Notes: generated by a model not told the origin, from the letters alone. Shown: positions 11,560 through 23,686, numbered from the stretch's first letter. The stretch is DNA of 64,000 nucleotides from Dasypus novemcinctus (GCF_030445035.2 NC_080690.1:32142796-32206795); one strand, 5' to 3'. Numbers and translations: made by a program.

Positions 11560-12110
11560 CCCCATGGTCAGTAAAAATCTCCAGGCCTGTATCCCCCCTC
11601 AACTGGCACACTGAGAAGGCATTCTCTTCAGTCATCCTGTCTTCAGGCTCTCCATTTCCAGTGTTTCAAGTCCACCCCAGTGATTTTAATCTTCTTAAAA
11701 TAAAGCTCCTATTTTAAGAACTGTCTCCCCAGTTCTCACTAAATAACGATCTAAATATCTCAGCCTGGTATTCAAATATCCTCACCATCCTACACCAAAC
11801 CTCTTGCCCCCTATCAGGTCTTGCTGTCTCCTTACTCGAATTCTGGAGTCCAGCCAAGCTACACTGCCTGTTGGTCTCGGTGTTCACTCCCACTTCCTCT
11901 CCTCGAGCACATGTTCATGATGGTACTCATGTGCAAGGAATCCACCAACTTTTTCATACCTATGTCATCCTTAAGCATCTAGGTCCACCTCAAATAACAC
12001 CGTTCCTGAAGACTTCCCTGAACTCCAGCCAGAGGTGATCTTTCTCTTCTCTAAACCCCACTGCTTTCCTTCATAATATTTCTTACAGCTTGATGACTCT
12101 ATAAACGGAG
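11560..12110 (+). mobile_element. L2 LINE 3' region
   Basis: Order of phrases fits L2: 'gattttaatcttcttaaaataaagctcc', 'ctggtattcaaatatcctcaccatcctac', 'gacttccctgaactccagcc', 'catttctta...cagcttgatgac'. Heavily diverged, no open frame. Confidence 0.6.
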
Positions 12111-12129
12111 TTCTTAACCATTTCACTCA

Positions 12130-12375
12130 ATTCCCTCTCAGAGGACAGAGGCAAATCAGCCCTGAAGTTTGAATCCTGACAGCCATGTATTAGATATTTG
12201 ACCAGGGGTACTTCTTTTCACCTGCCCCACCTCCATTCACTTGCTTATGAAATGGGGATAAAGTGATTCCTACTCCACTAGGCTAGTGTGAGGATTACGA
12301 GATAATACATGTCAGGTACTTAACTTGCTGTCTGACATAGAAGCATTCACTAAATTTTAGCTACAGTTCTTATTT
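12130..12375 (+). mobile_element. MIR SINE
   Basis: 'gtttgaatcctgacagccatgtattagatatttgacc', 'tgcttatgaaatggggataa', 'ctagtgtgaggattacgagataata' follow MIR order. Worn, about 245 bp. Confidence 0.75.
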
Positions 12376-12389
12376 ATTTGTATCTACAA

Positions 12390-12640
12390 TAGTTACTCCA
12401 AAAAGGGCCACCACCAATTTCTTCCCTTCCCACAACTGTGTGCCACCTCACCCATTAAGTCTCGCCCCTTGAATCAGGTCTGGCATTGCGACTTGCCTTG
12501 AACAATACAAAGTCAGAGAAGCAGAAGGGATGTCATATCAAGCTCCTGCCTTTAAGAGGCCTGGTAGCTTCTGCTTTCTCTGTAGTAAAGTCATCCACTA
12601 TAATGTTAAGAAAGTGAGATACTTCAGGGCTCCAACCCCG
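12390..12640 (+). mobile_element. Ancient LTR-like repeat, family not certain
   Basis: 'cttgaatcaggtctggcattgcgacttgcct' followed by 'cctttaagaggcctggtagcttctgcttt' is a combination I associate with an old mammalian LTR or MER-class repeat, but I cannot name the family from sequence alone. No coding content. Confidence 0.4.
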
Positions 12641-13289
12641 GACTGATGCTTTGAACAAACAGCAAGAACTGGTGGAAATATCTTTCTCAAAGCTCCAGAA
12701 AAAGTTAAAAGACTGCAGTAACAGGACGAGCACCAAATCAAGAAAAATGGTTCCTTAAAAGCAGTAGGATCATGCAGCACCTTGGTTGGCCCTTCCCCCA
12801 CCCCTTGCGAGCTGGCCACAGAGCCAACCCTTGCTCCCAATGCAGGTTCCTTGTCCCAGTTCTGGAGGAAGCTGAGTGACCCTCGTGCACATAATGGAAG
12901 CAAGTATGTCTGGCCCAGTCTGTCTGGTGGTGGCCTGAGGAATCCACCAGTCCAAAACTTGCCTTGTGTGTAGAAGGCAGCTCACAAACTCTCCTACAGA
13001 ACACTGGGAGAGCAGTCAAGTGACTGCCTGGGACAAGGGATTGCTACCTATGGGTCATACAGTGCAGTGCCCAGGACCATGAAGAAACTGTTTCCTAGGG
13101 AGGAGGGTCATTCATATCCAAGTAAGCAGGGAAATTCTCAGGACCACACACACATGCCGAAGACAAGAGACATGCACAGAAAGAATCAAGGAGTACCCTA
13201 CAACCTATTCTCTAAACTGATTGTATGGATAAACCCTGAAGAAGAGCACTTACATAGTTCAATCTGCAAAGACTGGGAAGGTGTTTTTC

Positions 13290-13430
13290 TTTTCCTTCTT
13301 CCTCTTTTCTTTTGTTTTGTTTTTTGTTTTATTTTTATTTTGTTTTGGTTTCGTCTTTGGTTTTGGTTTTGGTTTTGGTTTTGTTCTGGGAGGGTTTTGT
13401 TTGTTTGTTCTTTGTTTTTGTTTTGGTAGC
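13290..13430 (+). repeat. T/G-rich (TTTTGG)n-like tract in the HAL1 leader
   Basis: About 140 bases of T, TTTG and repeated TTTTGG units, strongly strand-biased. This position in HAL1-like leaders is normally T/G-rich; here the tract is expanded. Confidence 0.75.
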
Positions 13431-13838
13431 TCATGGCATTCAAGGAGAGCTCTGTCCTAACACAGGCTTAAGGAAGAGAAGCCTCAGAGTCTAACGTCCA
13501 GCAACAGCACATCATTAAAATATCAGAATGTTCAGGTTTCAACAAAAGATCACAAAACATACAAGAAACAGGAAGTGATGGCCCAGACAAAAGAGAAAAT
13601 TAAAGCATTCAAAATCATGAGTGAGAAGGACCAACTCTGGGACATACAAGGCAAAGACTTTTTAAAAATAGTCCTAAATATGTTCAAAGTGCTAAAGAAA
13701 AATATGGAAAAAGAAATAAAAGAAACCAAGAAAACTACAGATGAACACAAAGAGAATATCAACAGAGAGATGGAAATTGTGAAAAAGAACCAAACAGAGC
13801 TGATCCCACAGTAACAGAAATTTAAAATTCACTACAGG

Positions 13839-14682
13839 AATTTGTGCTCCTGAGTGTGATGGAGTTGTACTCAGATGTGACCTTTCTACACTTGCCTCTT
13901 CTATCACTTTTACTGAACCTGTGGTTGGCACGAGGGATGGTGTATACTCAGGAAACTTGAATCTCTGGTCTGGCCATGTGTCAGCTGGGCCCTGAGCCTC
14001 AGCAGAGTTGCAACACCCACTCTCTGGTTCGTTGGACTTACCCACGTCAGCTAACAGGGAGGGGAAGATGACCAACCACCACGCCAGGGAACCGAGAGCA
14101 TCTACAACCGCAAGCAGGAGAACTGTATCCATCCACCATGTGGGATCTAAGCTCCCTCTCAATTTAGAGGTGGAGTGGACATCACCATCCCAGGGTCCAC
14201 AGGATGGAGGAATAAAATATGGATTAGAGCAGACTTACTGGTATTCTACTATAGAACTATTGTGCCTCTAGCAAATGGAAGAAGTTGTAATCATTGATGT
14301 GGAGACAGTGGTCATGGTAGTTGCTGAAGGCAGGGAGAGGGAAGAAGAGATGTGATGTGGGGGCATTTTCGGGACTTGGAGTTGTCCTAAATGATATTGC
14401 AGGGACAGAGGCAGGACATTATATATCTTGCCATAACGCACTGAATGGACTGGGGGAGAGTGTAAATTACAACATAAACTATAACCCATGTGGTACAGCA
14501 GTGCTCTAAAATGTATTCACCAAATGCAATGAATGTGCCACAATGATGAAAGAGGTTGATGATGTGGGAGGAGTGGAGTGGTTGGGGTGTGAGGAATATG
14601 GGAACCTCTTATATGTTTTAATGTAACATTTTTTGTGATCTATCTTTTTTTTAAGACAATTTAAAAAGTTTTTTAATAAAAT
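13839..14682 (+). mobile_element. Repeat X, copy 1 (844 bp)
   Basis: A retroposed insertion into HAL1 ORF1. Target duplication of 15 bp with two mismatches (AAAATTCACTACAGG at 13824-13838, AAAATTCCCTAGAGG at 14683-14697) and an A/T-rich 3' tail. HAL1 reading resumes after it. Its body ('ggtccacaggatggagg', 'cagtggtcatggt', 'acttggagttgtcctaaatgat', 'tgatgaaagaggttgatgatgtggg', 'tgtaacattttttgtgatctat') recurs at least six more times in the window. No open frame over 90 codons. It may be the 3'UTR of an L1 lineage or a non-autonomous element. Confidence 0.8.
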
Positions 14683-15474
14683 AAAATTCCCTAGAGGGCT
14701 TCAACAGTAGCTTGGAGCAGAAGAAAGAAGCAGAAAAAAAGAAGCAGTGAAGTTGAAAGTAAGACAATTGAAATCATCCAGTCCAGGGAGCAGAAGGAAG
14801 AAAGAATGAAGAAAAGTAAACAGAGCCTGAGGAAACTGTGGGACACCATCAAGCACACTAAATGTATGTGGGACCCCCAGAAGGAAAAGAAAGGGGGAAA
14901 GCGGCACAGAGAACACTCAAAGAAATGATGACTGAAAACTTTCCAAATTTAATGAAAGACACCCAAGACGTTCAGCAAACTCCAAACAGGATAAACCCAA
15001 ATAAACATTGCCATAGTACATTATAATCACACTGTTCAAATGCCAAACATAAAGATAGAATACTGAAAGCTGAAAGAGAGAAGCAACTTGTCACATACAA
15101 AGGAGTCTTGATAAGATTAAGTGCTAATTTCTCATCAGAAACCATGGAGGCAAGAAGGCAATGCAATGACCTATTTAAAGTGCTAAAAGCAAAAAAAAAA
15201 TTGCCAACCAAGAATTCTATATCTGGCAAAACAGTCTTTCAAAAATGAGGGAGAGAGAACCAGCAAGATGGCGTCAGAGTAAGGAGCTCCTAGAGTCTGC
15301 TCCTGCTATAGGGCAGTTAGCAAACACCCAGAGCTGTCTGGAGCTAGCTGAAGCACCTGTTTGGGGGCTCCAGGAGACCAGAAGAGCATCCTGCAACATC
15401 CTTGAAGGAGTAGAATGAGAAGATTGCCCATATGCAGAGAAGACTCGTAAGTAGAGCACTTCACGTCATGAAGG

Positions 15475-16260
15475 CCAGTGCCCATCCTCCACTGGAGGCA
15501 AAAGCCGCCTCGGGAACTGTTCCGCGGCTGGAACTGAAAGCTCCACTTCCCCAAAATGGGGGAGGAAGAGACGGTTGGGCGCCAATTTCAGCTACTGATG
15601 AGTAAATTCAGTGGGCTACAGTATAATCCTGAGAAGAGCTAAAGTTTGAACCTGTCCAAGTCAGAAAGAGGCCAGGAGCCACCATCTTAACTCCACACCT
15701 GGCACAAGGGAAAGCAGGGCAGACTAAAAATCCCACATGGGGATTTTGGTGGGGACCAGCTTCTTTCCATCCAGATCTTATTGCAGCTCTAGCCTAGGCC
15801 CCAGTGCCACCACCAGCAGGGAGGAAGCTGTGGGGACCTGCACCAGCCTCTCCAGGAAATTACCAGCCAAGCCATGGAGGCCAGTAATTATCCTACTCTG
15901 GTGGCACAAGCCGCCCCAGGAGCTATTCTGTGGCTGGAATTGAAAGTTTCATTTCCCAGAAACAGGGGGGGAGGAGAGGGTTGGCTGCTGCTTTCAGCTA
16001 CTGAATGGTAGACTCAGCTGGCTAAGAGATAACCCTGGGAACAGCTGGGGTAAGAACCAGCCCAAGTCAGAAAGAGGCCAGTAGCTGCCATTCTGACTCC
16101 ACCCCAAGCCTGAGGGGATGCCAGGCTAACTGAAACCCTGTGTCGACAGGAACCAGTTTCTTTCACGCAGATCAGCCTGAAGCCCTAGCCTAGGCTTCAG
16201 CCCCGCCTCTGGTGGAGAGGAGCCTTAGGAGCCCTGCACCAGCCTATACAGGTAACTGTA
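15475..16260 (+). repeat. Tandem 406-bp units in the L1 'A' 5'UTR
   Basis: The block starting 'ccagtgcccatcctccactgg' at 15475 recurs at 15881 as 'ccagtaattatcctactctgg', and the parallel continues: 'ggctggaactgaaag/ggctggaattgaaag', 'aagtcagaaagaggccag', 'ccctagcctagg'. The spacing is 406 bp, two units. The L1 at 33501 has one such unit and expands a different, shorter one. Confidence 0.85.
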
Positions 16261-16689
16261 GGTAACTTTGCCTGGAACAGACTAAAAATCAGAAGTCTAC
16301 CAGGGCAACTGCAGTCATCATGGACCTGCACTGCATAGATTGCAGCCCACACCTGCAGCTCCATCCCTGGCCCAGGCAGGGGAGAAAGGGATGTGAAGCT
16401 TCATCAGTCTCTCTGGGCAACTACAGTCTAGGCCTGCACTTGGATTATTCCACATAGCTATGACTCTGTCCCTACCCCTGCCAAAGAAGAAAATTGGAAG
16501 AAGCTTCATTGGTCCCTGGCACAATGAGGGCAGCTTGATCCTCCACAGCTTACAGAAGCAACTACATGCTTGGCTCCTACTGTACAACCAGCAAGGGAGA
16601 AATGATAGGAAGCCTAAACTAAAGAGAAAAACTGCACCCAGATAAAATACTCTAGTAAACCATATACGAAGACACCAAAAATTATAATC

Positions 16690-17635
16690 CATACCAAGAA
16701 ACAGGAAGCTCTGGCCCAGTTAAAGGAATGAGAGAAGCCTCCAGATGACATAAAGGAGTTGAGACAACTAACTATAGATGTTCAAACAAATCTCCTTAAT
16801 AAATTCAATGAGATGGCTAAAGAGATTAAGGATATTAAGAAGACATTGGATGAGCACAAAGAAGAATTTGAAAGCATACATAGAAAAATAGCAGATCTTA
16901 TGGGAATCAATGAAGGTGCAATAAATGAAGTTAAAAAAATATTGAAATCATATAATAGCAGATTTGAGGAGGCAGAAGAAAGGATTGGTGAGCTTGAAGA
17001 AATGGCCTCTGAAAGTGAACACACAAAAAAAGAGATGAAGAAAAGAATGGAAAAAACTGAACAAGGTATCAGGGAACTAAATGACAGCAAAAGGCATGCA
17101 AATATTAAGTGTCATGGGTGTCCCAGAAGGAGAAGAGAAGGGAAAAGGGGCAGAAGGAATATTTAAAGAAATAATGGCAATATTTTGAAAATATTGAAGG
17201 ACATAGATATCCCTGTCCAAGGGATACTCCCATCTGAAAAAATCCAAACAGACCAACTCCAAGACACATACTCATCAGAATGTCAAAGGCCAAAGAAAAA
17301 GAGAGAATTCTGAGAGCAGCAAGAGAAAAGCAATGCATAACATATAAGGGATATCCAATAAGATTAAGTGCTGATTTCTCACCAGAAACCATGGAGGCAA
17401 GAAGACAGTGGTCTGATATATTTAAGATACTACAAGAGAAAAGCTTCCAGCCAAGAATCTTATATCCAGCAAGACTGTCTTTCAAAAATGAGAGTGAAAT
17501 TAGAATATTCACAGATAAACAGAAACTGAGAGAATTTCTAAACAAGAGACCAGATTTTCAGGAAATACTAAAGGGTGTGCTAGAGCCTGAAAAAAAAAGA
17601 CAGGAGAGAGGGTCCTGGAAGAGAGTCTAGAAATG
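16690..17635 (+). pseudogene. L1 ORF1 pseudogene of element 'A'
   Basis: Encodes the L1 nucleic-acid chaperone ORF1p in two broken pieces. The first (16759-17166) is a coiled coil of about 110 residues (heptad-like 'EMAKEIKDIKKTLDEHKEE'). Near 17112-17165 the reading shifts frame in the region that should read 'VPEGEEKGKG'. The second (17280-17630) carries the C-terminal domain, 'REKQ...YKGYPIRLSADFS' and 'QPRILYPARLSF'. About 320 codons expected; no intact start-to-stop frame. Confidence 0.8.
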
Positions 17636-17711
17636 AAGATTATATCATTAAAAGTAACTAAAAGTGTCAAAAGAGTGGTGAAAATAAAATATGACAGATA
17701 AAACTCAAATA

Positions 17712-19571
17712 GTCAGGAATAAACTTTAACCAATGATGTAAAGCACTTGTATTCAGAAAACTACAACTCAATGTTAAGACAAATCAAAAAAGCTCTAAAT
17801 AACTGGAAGAACATTCCATGCTCAGGGATTAGAAGACTAAATATCATCAAGATGTCAATTCTACTCAAATTGATACACAGATTTAAATGCAATTCCAATA
17901 AAAATCCCACCAGCATTAATTAAAGAAAAACTTGAAAACACAATCATTAAACTTATTTAGAAGGGTAAGGAGTCCTGAAGAGCCAGAAACATCATAAAAA
18001 GGAAAAGTGAACCCTCATCTCCATACTTTAAATCATAATACCTACCTATAGTGGTAAAAACAGCATGGTACTAGCCTAAAGACAAGCACAATAGACCAAT
18101 GGAATCAAATTTATGGTTCAGAAACAAACCCTCACAGGTATGGTCAAATGATTTTTGACTAGCCTGTCAAAGTCACACAGCTCGGGCAGAACAATCCATT
18201 CAACAAAAGGTGCTGAAAAAACTAGACGTCCATAGCTGAAAGAAGGAAAGAGGACCCCTATCTCACACCTTATCCCAAAATTAACTCAAAATGGATCAAA
18301 AAACTAAAAATAAAAGCAAGAACTATAAAACTTCTAGAAGAAATTGTAGAAAAATATCTTCAAGATCTGACAATAGATGGTGGATTCTTAAAGGAGATAA
18401 GAGAAGGACTGAGTGGACTATTTAATTAAAATGTAGTTTTAATTAGCTTTACTGTAAAGGTATGGAAATTATAGAGTGGATGGTAACACACAGTAAGTAA
18501 CAGCTAGTTTATAAATGGGGATATGATTGAAAATGGTAGTCTAATTATGTAAATGCCAGAATGCTAGAGAATAATCTAGGAAGTGGATAGCACAGTAAAC
18601 CAAGAGGTGGATGAGAACTGTGGTTGATGGTACAGATGGAAGAGTGTCCTTTGTTAGCTAGAACAAATGTATATCACTACTGCAGAGTGTTGGGAATGTG
18701 GAGAAGCATGGGAAAAATACAGCTGGAGTGACCTATGAACTGTGGTTAGTAGTAGTAATATAATATTCTTGCATCTATGAGAAAGATGTACTGTGTTGAT
18801 ACTGAGGCAGTATGGAAAATGTGAGCCAAATGTACACTATGGACATGATAACAATCAGATGATATTATTTTATCGGTAGCAAATGACAAACCACATTGTG
18901 GTATGTTAATGGAGGAGTGTTGTTTAGGAATTATGTACAGGTGAATGATGGTTTTATAAGTTTACAACTTCTGTCATAAAAATATATATTTTAAAAATAA
19001 TAATAGGGTGGATTGGGGGGAAAACACACCAAATGTAAGATAAGGACTATGATTAGTAGTAAGATTTTGACAATATTCTTTCATAATTTGTAACAAACAT
19101 CTCATGACAATGAAAGGTGTTGGTGGAAGGTTGATGTATGGGACCCCTGTATGATGTTATGCATGTTTGCTTTGTAAGTTCACAACTTTTACTATATACT
19201 TAATTGTTTATGTATGTGCATATGTAAATGATATAAAGATAATAATAGGATTGGTTAGGGGAAAAATACTTTGTAGTAATATTTTGACAATGATCTTTAT
19301 TAGTTAAAAAGGTTTAAAAACAATGCAAGTTATTCACGGTAGGGTGAGCTGTTATATATGTTTGTTTGATGTTATATATGTTTGTTTGATGTTATATATG
19401 TTTGTTTTGTAAGTTCACAGCTGTTATACACTTATTGTTCTTTTTTTCCCCTCTCCTCTTCGCCCCCGCTCCCCTGCCCCAGTTGTCTGTTCTCTGTGTC
19501 CATTTACTGTATACACTTATTGTTTATGTATGTTTATGTATGAGTGATATATTTCAATTAATTAAAAATAT
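17712..19571 (+). repeat. L1 'A' ORF2 remnant and long 3'UTR with internal repeats
   Basis: After the first deletion the ORF2 C-terminal region is readable but stopped repeatedly (17716-18390). The 3'UTR (18390-19571) shows two or three diverged copies of a roughly 250-bp block: 'gggtggattgggggg...caaatgtaagataaggactatg' at 19010, a worn copy at 19250, and 'tgttttgtaagttcacagctg' endings. A perfect 20-bp unit, ttatatatgtttgtttgatg, is tandem at about 19352-19391. A scrap of reverse-oriented DAS body lies at 19440-19503. Confidence 0.7.
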
Positions 19572-19656
19572 AAAAATGAGGGAGAGATTCAGACTTTCTC
19601 AGAAAAACAAAACCTGAGGGAGTCTGTCCCAACTAGATTGGCCCTACAAGAGATGC

Positions 19657-20056
19657 CAAAGGGAATTCTTCTTTTTTTTTTAAGATTTATTTATTTAATT
19701 CCCCCCCCCCCCCTCCCCTGGTTGTCTGTTCTCTGTGTCTATTCGCTGCATCTTGTTTCTTTGTCCGCTTCTGTTGTCGTCAGCGGCACGGGAAGTGCGG
19801 GCGGCGCCATTCCTGGGCAGGCTGCACTTTCTTCCGCGCTGGGCGGCTCTCCTTACGGGGGACACTCCTTGCGCGTGGGGCTCCCCTACGCGGGGGACAC
19901 TCCTGCGTGGCAGGGCACTCCTTGCGCGCATCGGAACTGCGCATGGGCCAGCTCCACATGGGTCAAGGAGGCCCGGGATTTGAACCGCGGACCTCCCATG
20001 TGGTAGACGGACTCCCTAACCACTGGGCCAAGTCCGTTTCCCTCAAAGGGAATTCT
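19657..20056 (-). mobile_element. DAS SINE, full length
   Basis: Reverse orientation, 19670-20043, with a perfect 13-bp duplication CAAAGGGAATTCT (19657-19669, 20044-20056). The C-run at 19701-19712 and T-rich tail lie at left; the complement of the head 'acggacttggcccagtggtt' is at right. CpG-rich and close to consensus, so a young copy. It lies in the HAL1 3' part. Confidence 0.94.
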
Positions 20057-20645
20057 GTAGGTTCAAAGGAAAGGACAATAAACAATAGCTTGAAGTTGCA
20101 TGAAGAAATAAATGTCTCTGTTGAGAGTAACAAGAGTAAATATAAATGCCAGTGCTGTTGTATTTCTGGTTCCTTTTTACTTCCTACAGAATCCAAAAGG
20201 CAAATGTATAAAATGTAATAATAAATCAGTGTTTTTGGACTCACAATGTATAAACATGTAATGTGTGACAAGACCTACATAAAGGTGGGAAGACAGCAGG
20301 GTATAGGAGAATAGTTTATGTATAATATTAAAATTATGTTGGTACCAAAGCAAACAAGATTGTTATAGATTTAGGATGTTAAACTTAAGCCCCTGGTAAG
20401 TATTTAAAAAATCAGAGAATATGCAACACTGCAGTGACAGAAATCAGAGTACAGGTTGCCAGTGGCAGAGACCATGGAGAATGAAAGGATAATGCAAAAT
20501 GGGTGTAGGGTTTTGCTTTGAAAAGATGGGAAATTTTTTAAAATGAAGGTGGTAAGGACACCGCAACATAGTGAATGTGATCAATCCCATTAAATGGTAT
20601 GGTTGAGATGGGAAAATTTATGGTATATATATGTTCCAACAATAG

Positions 20646-20700
20646 AAAGGGGTGAGGGGAGAGAAAGAGAGAGAAAGAGAAACAGAGAAACTAAAGAGAC
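20646..20700 (+). repeat. Purine-rich simple repeat
   Basis: GAGA/GAAA-rich run, 'gagagaaagagagagaaag', between the HAL1 end and the next SINE. Confidence 0.7.
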
Positions 20701-20728
20701 AATGACAATTAAAAGCAATACCTGATTT

Positions 20729-21131
20729 GGGAAGCAGTTGTGGCTCAACTGATAGAGTGTCCATCTACCATATGGAGGGTCCAGGGTTCTATACCCAGGG
20801 CCTCCTGACCCATGTGGTGAGCTGGTCCATGTGCAGTGCTGCCACGCACAAGGAGTGCCATGCCATGCAGGGGTGTCCCCCGTGTAGGGGAACCCCACGA
20901 GCAAGAAGTGAGTCCTACAAGGAGAGCCGCCCTGTGCGGAAAAAAGTGCAGCCCACCCAGGAGTGGTGCCACACACGCAGAGCTGACGCAGCAAGATGAC
21001 GCAACAAAAAAGTGACACAGTTCCCCGGTCCTGCATGACAAGAATGCAAGTGGACACAGAAGAACACACAGCAAATGGACACAAAGAGTAGACAATGCAG
21101 GGGAAGGGGAGAGAAATAAATCTTTAAAAAA
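20729..21131 (+). mobile_element. DAS-type SINE
   Basis: Head 'agcagttgtggctcaactgatagagtg' (the 'gtggctcaac' head type rather than 'ttggcccagt'), DAS body and 'aaataaatcttta' tail. About 400 bp. Open frames up to 164 codons on the minus strand are SINE-derived. Confidence 0.9.
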
Positions 21132-22240
21132 TGATCCTGGACAGGATCTAATAAGGGAGAAGAGAAGGCTCAAAGGGACATTATTGGGGCATATGAAAAT
21201 TTGGAATACAGATGGTAAGCTTTATATCAATGTTAAATATCTTGAACTTGATAGTTGCACTTAGTGAATACGTATTGAGGTTAAGAAACTTGGGCTAGAC
21301 TTCTGAATAATGAAAGGAAAGAGAAAGGCCACTTGAAGTAGCACCAGACATATGAATGAAGTCTTCCTGGATCTTCTAGCCATGCCCAACTAGCAGCAGA
21401 ATGCATCTGTATGAGAGACTCCAAGCAAGACAAGTAGAAGGAGAGCCGAAGTCAACCCACAAACTCATGAGAAACCATGAATTATTGCATAGATAACAAA
21501 AACGATATCCATACATCTTCTCTCCTTTGAGACCACAGACTCCTTGAGAGCAAGGACCATATCAAATTCATACCTGTATTGACAGATCTGAAAAAATCCA
21601 TACATCAATGCGCCAGTGGAGTGAGTATGTGAGTGGCCATGGCAGAGCATCTGAACACAAAACTATTGAAAGAATAATTTCCTATCTCTAATGAGGATAC
21701 TGTAAATGTGAAATCAAAGCCCAGGGTAGAGAAATGTTAATGTACTCTGACAGCATAAGTGATGGCACCCCATCTTTGAAAACCCTAAAGCTTAACATTC
21801 TTCTTCAACAAGTCACTTCCGAAACAGTTTGGCTGCCTGTCAACTTCGAAGACAAAGACAACCTGGGTAACCTAAGAAAGGGTCATGGGGAACTGAGATT
21901 TACTGCACCAAGTTGAAACTGCAGAGGGAAACAGATGGGAGATAAAACGCTCCGTGAAGTTTACATTTTTCTGCTCATTCACTCAGTGATTGCAGCTCAC
22001 CATCTGTCTTAGCTCTGAAAAGTTGGGACTTAAAGCATTGACAGAGCCTCCTGTCACTACTACAGAATGATACCAAATGTGCCACATCTTAAGGTTGTAC
22101 TTCGTCTAACAGTCTAGCTCTGTCCCTTCAAGGCTGAGGACCCAGCCCTAGGCTACACGGAAAAAGAAGTTATCTCAGCCAGCTTTTTTCTCATTCTTAA
22201 GCGTCATTCATTCTTGCTTTGTTTCTGTACCTTTTTTCTG
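21132..22240. other. Unassigned intergenic sequence
   Basis: No gene or nameable repeat seen. Base composition is ordinary for the window. Confidence 0.45.
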
Positions 22241-22244
22241 TTTT

Positions 22245-22620
22245 GTTTTGTTTTTAAAACCAGCTTTTGATTACATAAATGTTACATTGAAAATATAGAG
22301 GGATTCCCATATACCCCACCCCCTCCCCCTCCCACACTTTTCCCCATTAACATCTTTCATTAGTGTGGTATATTGGTAATTGATAATCATATAGTGAAGC
22401 ATTGCTACTAACCATGGTCTATAGTTCACATTACAGTTTACACTTTGCACCACACAATTTTATAGTTTTTGACAAACTGTATAATGGCCTGTATGCCCAC
22501 CCCAATAATTTTCATTAGCTCCCAAGAGTTTTATCGTCCCACTGCCACCCCTTACTGTAATTCCCTGACTGCAGCCAATTCTTGTTCCTCATTTAGTTCT
22601 CCCTTGTTTATCACTGCAGT
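22245..22620 (-). mobile_element. Repeat X-like copy, reverse orientation
   Basis: The complement of 22300-22460 matches the 3' part of repeat X: '...ccactaatgaaagatgttaatggggaaaagtg...', 'gtaaactataga', 'gggggtatatgggaatcc'. It is more diverged than the other copies. The left part to 22620 is probably related old L1 3'UTR but uncertain. Confidence 0.55.
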
Positions 22621-23686
22621 TCTTCCTTACACCTCCCCCACACAATAAATATAAAACAAAAACTTTAGATAAACAAACAAGCAAGCAAACAGAATATAAA
22701 AATGCAAAGGAACTACATGAAACAGAGCTTTCCTTGAGGGTTTGTCTTTCACCAGGAAGTCGTTACAGCCAGCAATTTAAAATATTAGACACTCCTAATT
22801 TTACTGACACACTGTGGATTTCTCATTCTTTAGATTACCCCAGCTTGAGTTTTATCCTTCTACCACCTAGATGTCGTCTCTCAACTGTCTCCCTTTTCCT
22901 TCCTCCTCCCTCCTTCTCATCTTCTTCTTCTTTCCCTCCTAGAGTTCCACCTGGAATTCCAAACTCTTTCCACAGTCTTATGTAGAACAATTCACTTCCC
23001 AGCAACAACTTAACTCAGATAAAGTCATATCTTTGGATTTTTAAAGCACATAAGGTAATTAGCCACCCTATGTATGAGATTATAATCTCTTTTAATAGTT
23101 CCTATTCTTTCTTAAATGACAGATTAGATATAAACATTTTTTTTTACCTCTACACAGTCTCCCTAATCTGGAGTCTTCTCTTATTCCCAGTTACAGCCGC
23201 ACTGAGTTTGTCGTCCAGCTTAATTCTGCTCCCACTTTTCATCATCCTATTTTTTTCATCTGTAATAAGTGGCTTGTTGCCCAATATATATATTACTGAT
23301 GCCATTTCTATTCGCATAAAATAATTTTACAGATATGAGACAAGCATTCAGAAGACACACTAGAGTAGCTATAGTTCCAATTTGTGACCTTGAAGGAATG
23401 CGCAAACTCCTCTGAGCCTCAGATTTAATGGAGTCAGCAATTTTTCTCTCTCTGCATTCATCAAATACTTCTTGAGTCTTTCATATGTGAATGTTAAAAA
23501 AAAAAGCCCAGTCACTGTTTTCTAGGCCATAATGACCTAGTAAGGGAGACAGAAAAATTCACAGGAAACTAAGTACCGTGGTAAGCACTCCAACAAGAAA
23601 AGTAGAATGTGCTCTGGAAGCATCTCATTCTGTAAGTGAGCTTGGAGGTCAGAAAAAACTTCCCAGAAAAGTAAGAAACAGGTAGT
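22621..23686. other. Unassigned sequence with a MIR fragment
   Basis: A pyrimidine-rich stretch at 22880-22940 and a MIR-like piece at about 23330-23440 ('tttgtgaccttgaaggaatgcgcaaactcctctgagcctcag'). No gene is seen. Confidence 0.45.

Larger units (their letters stand above)
15241..19587 (+). mobile_element. L1 'A': 5' end kept, 4.3 kb, two internal deletions
   Basis: Inserted in HAL1 ORF1 with a perfect 16-bp duplication AAAAATGAGGGAGAGA (15241-15256, 19572-19587). It begins 'accagcaagatggcg', the usual L1 5' end. 5'UTR 15257-16680; ORF1 pieces 16690-17166 (coiled coil) and 17280-17630 (RNA-binding domain with 'PRILYPARLSF'). The sequence then jumps to the far end of ORF2 at about 17712, and again at about 18390 into the 3'UTR. 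Compared with the L1 at 33501, about 2.3 kb (endonuclease and most of reverse transcriptase) and about 0.85 kb are missing. Inactive. Confidence 0.9.
13040..20645 (+). mobile_element. HAL1-like half-LINE, split by three insertions
   Basis: Leader text ('gaaactgtttcctaggga', 'aaagactgggaaggtg', 'aaatatcagaatgttcaggtttcaac') is followed by ORF1 from about 13570. The ORF1 codes a coiled-coil region (residues rich in K/E, 'KETKKTTDEHKEN') and an RNA-binding C-terminus near 15060-15240. After the insertions it passes through a spacer (20060-20410) straight into a 3' end (20450-20640). No ORF2 is present. About 2 kb remains without the insertions, close to HAL1. Frames are broken; inactive. Confidence 0.68.
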
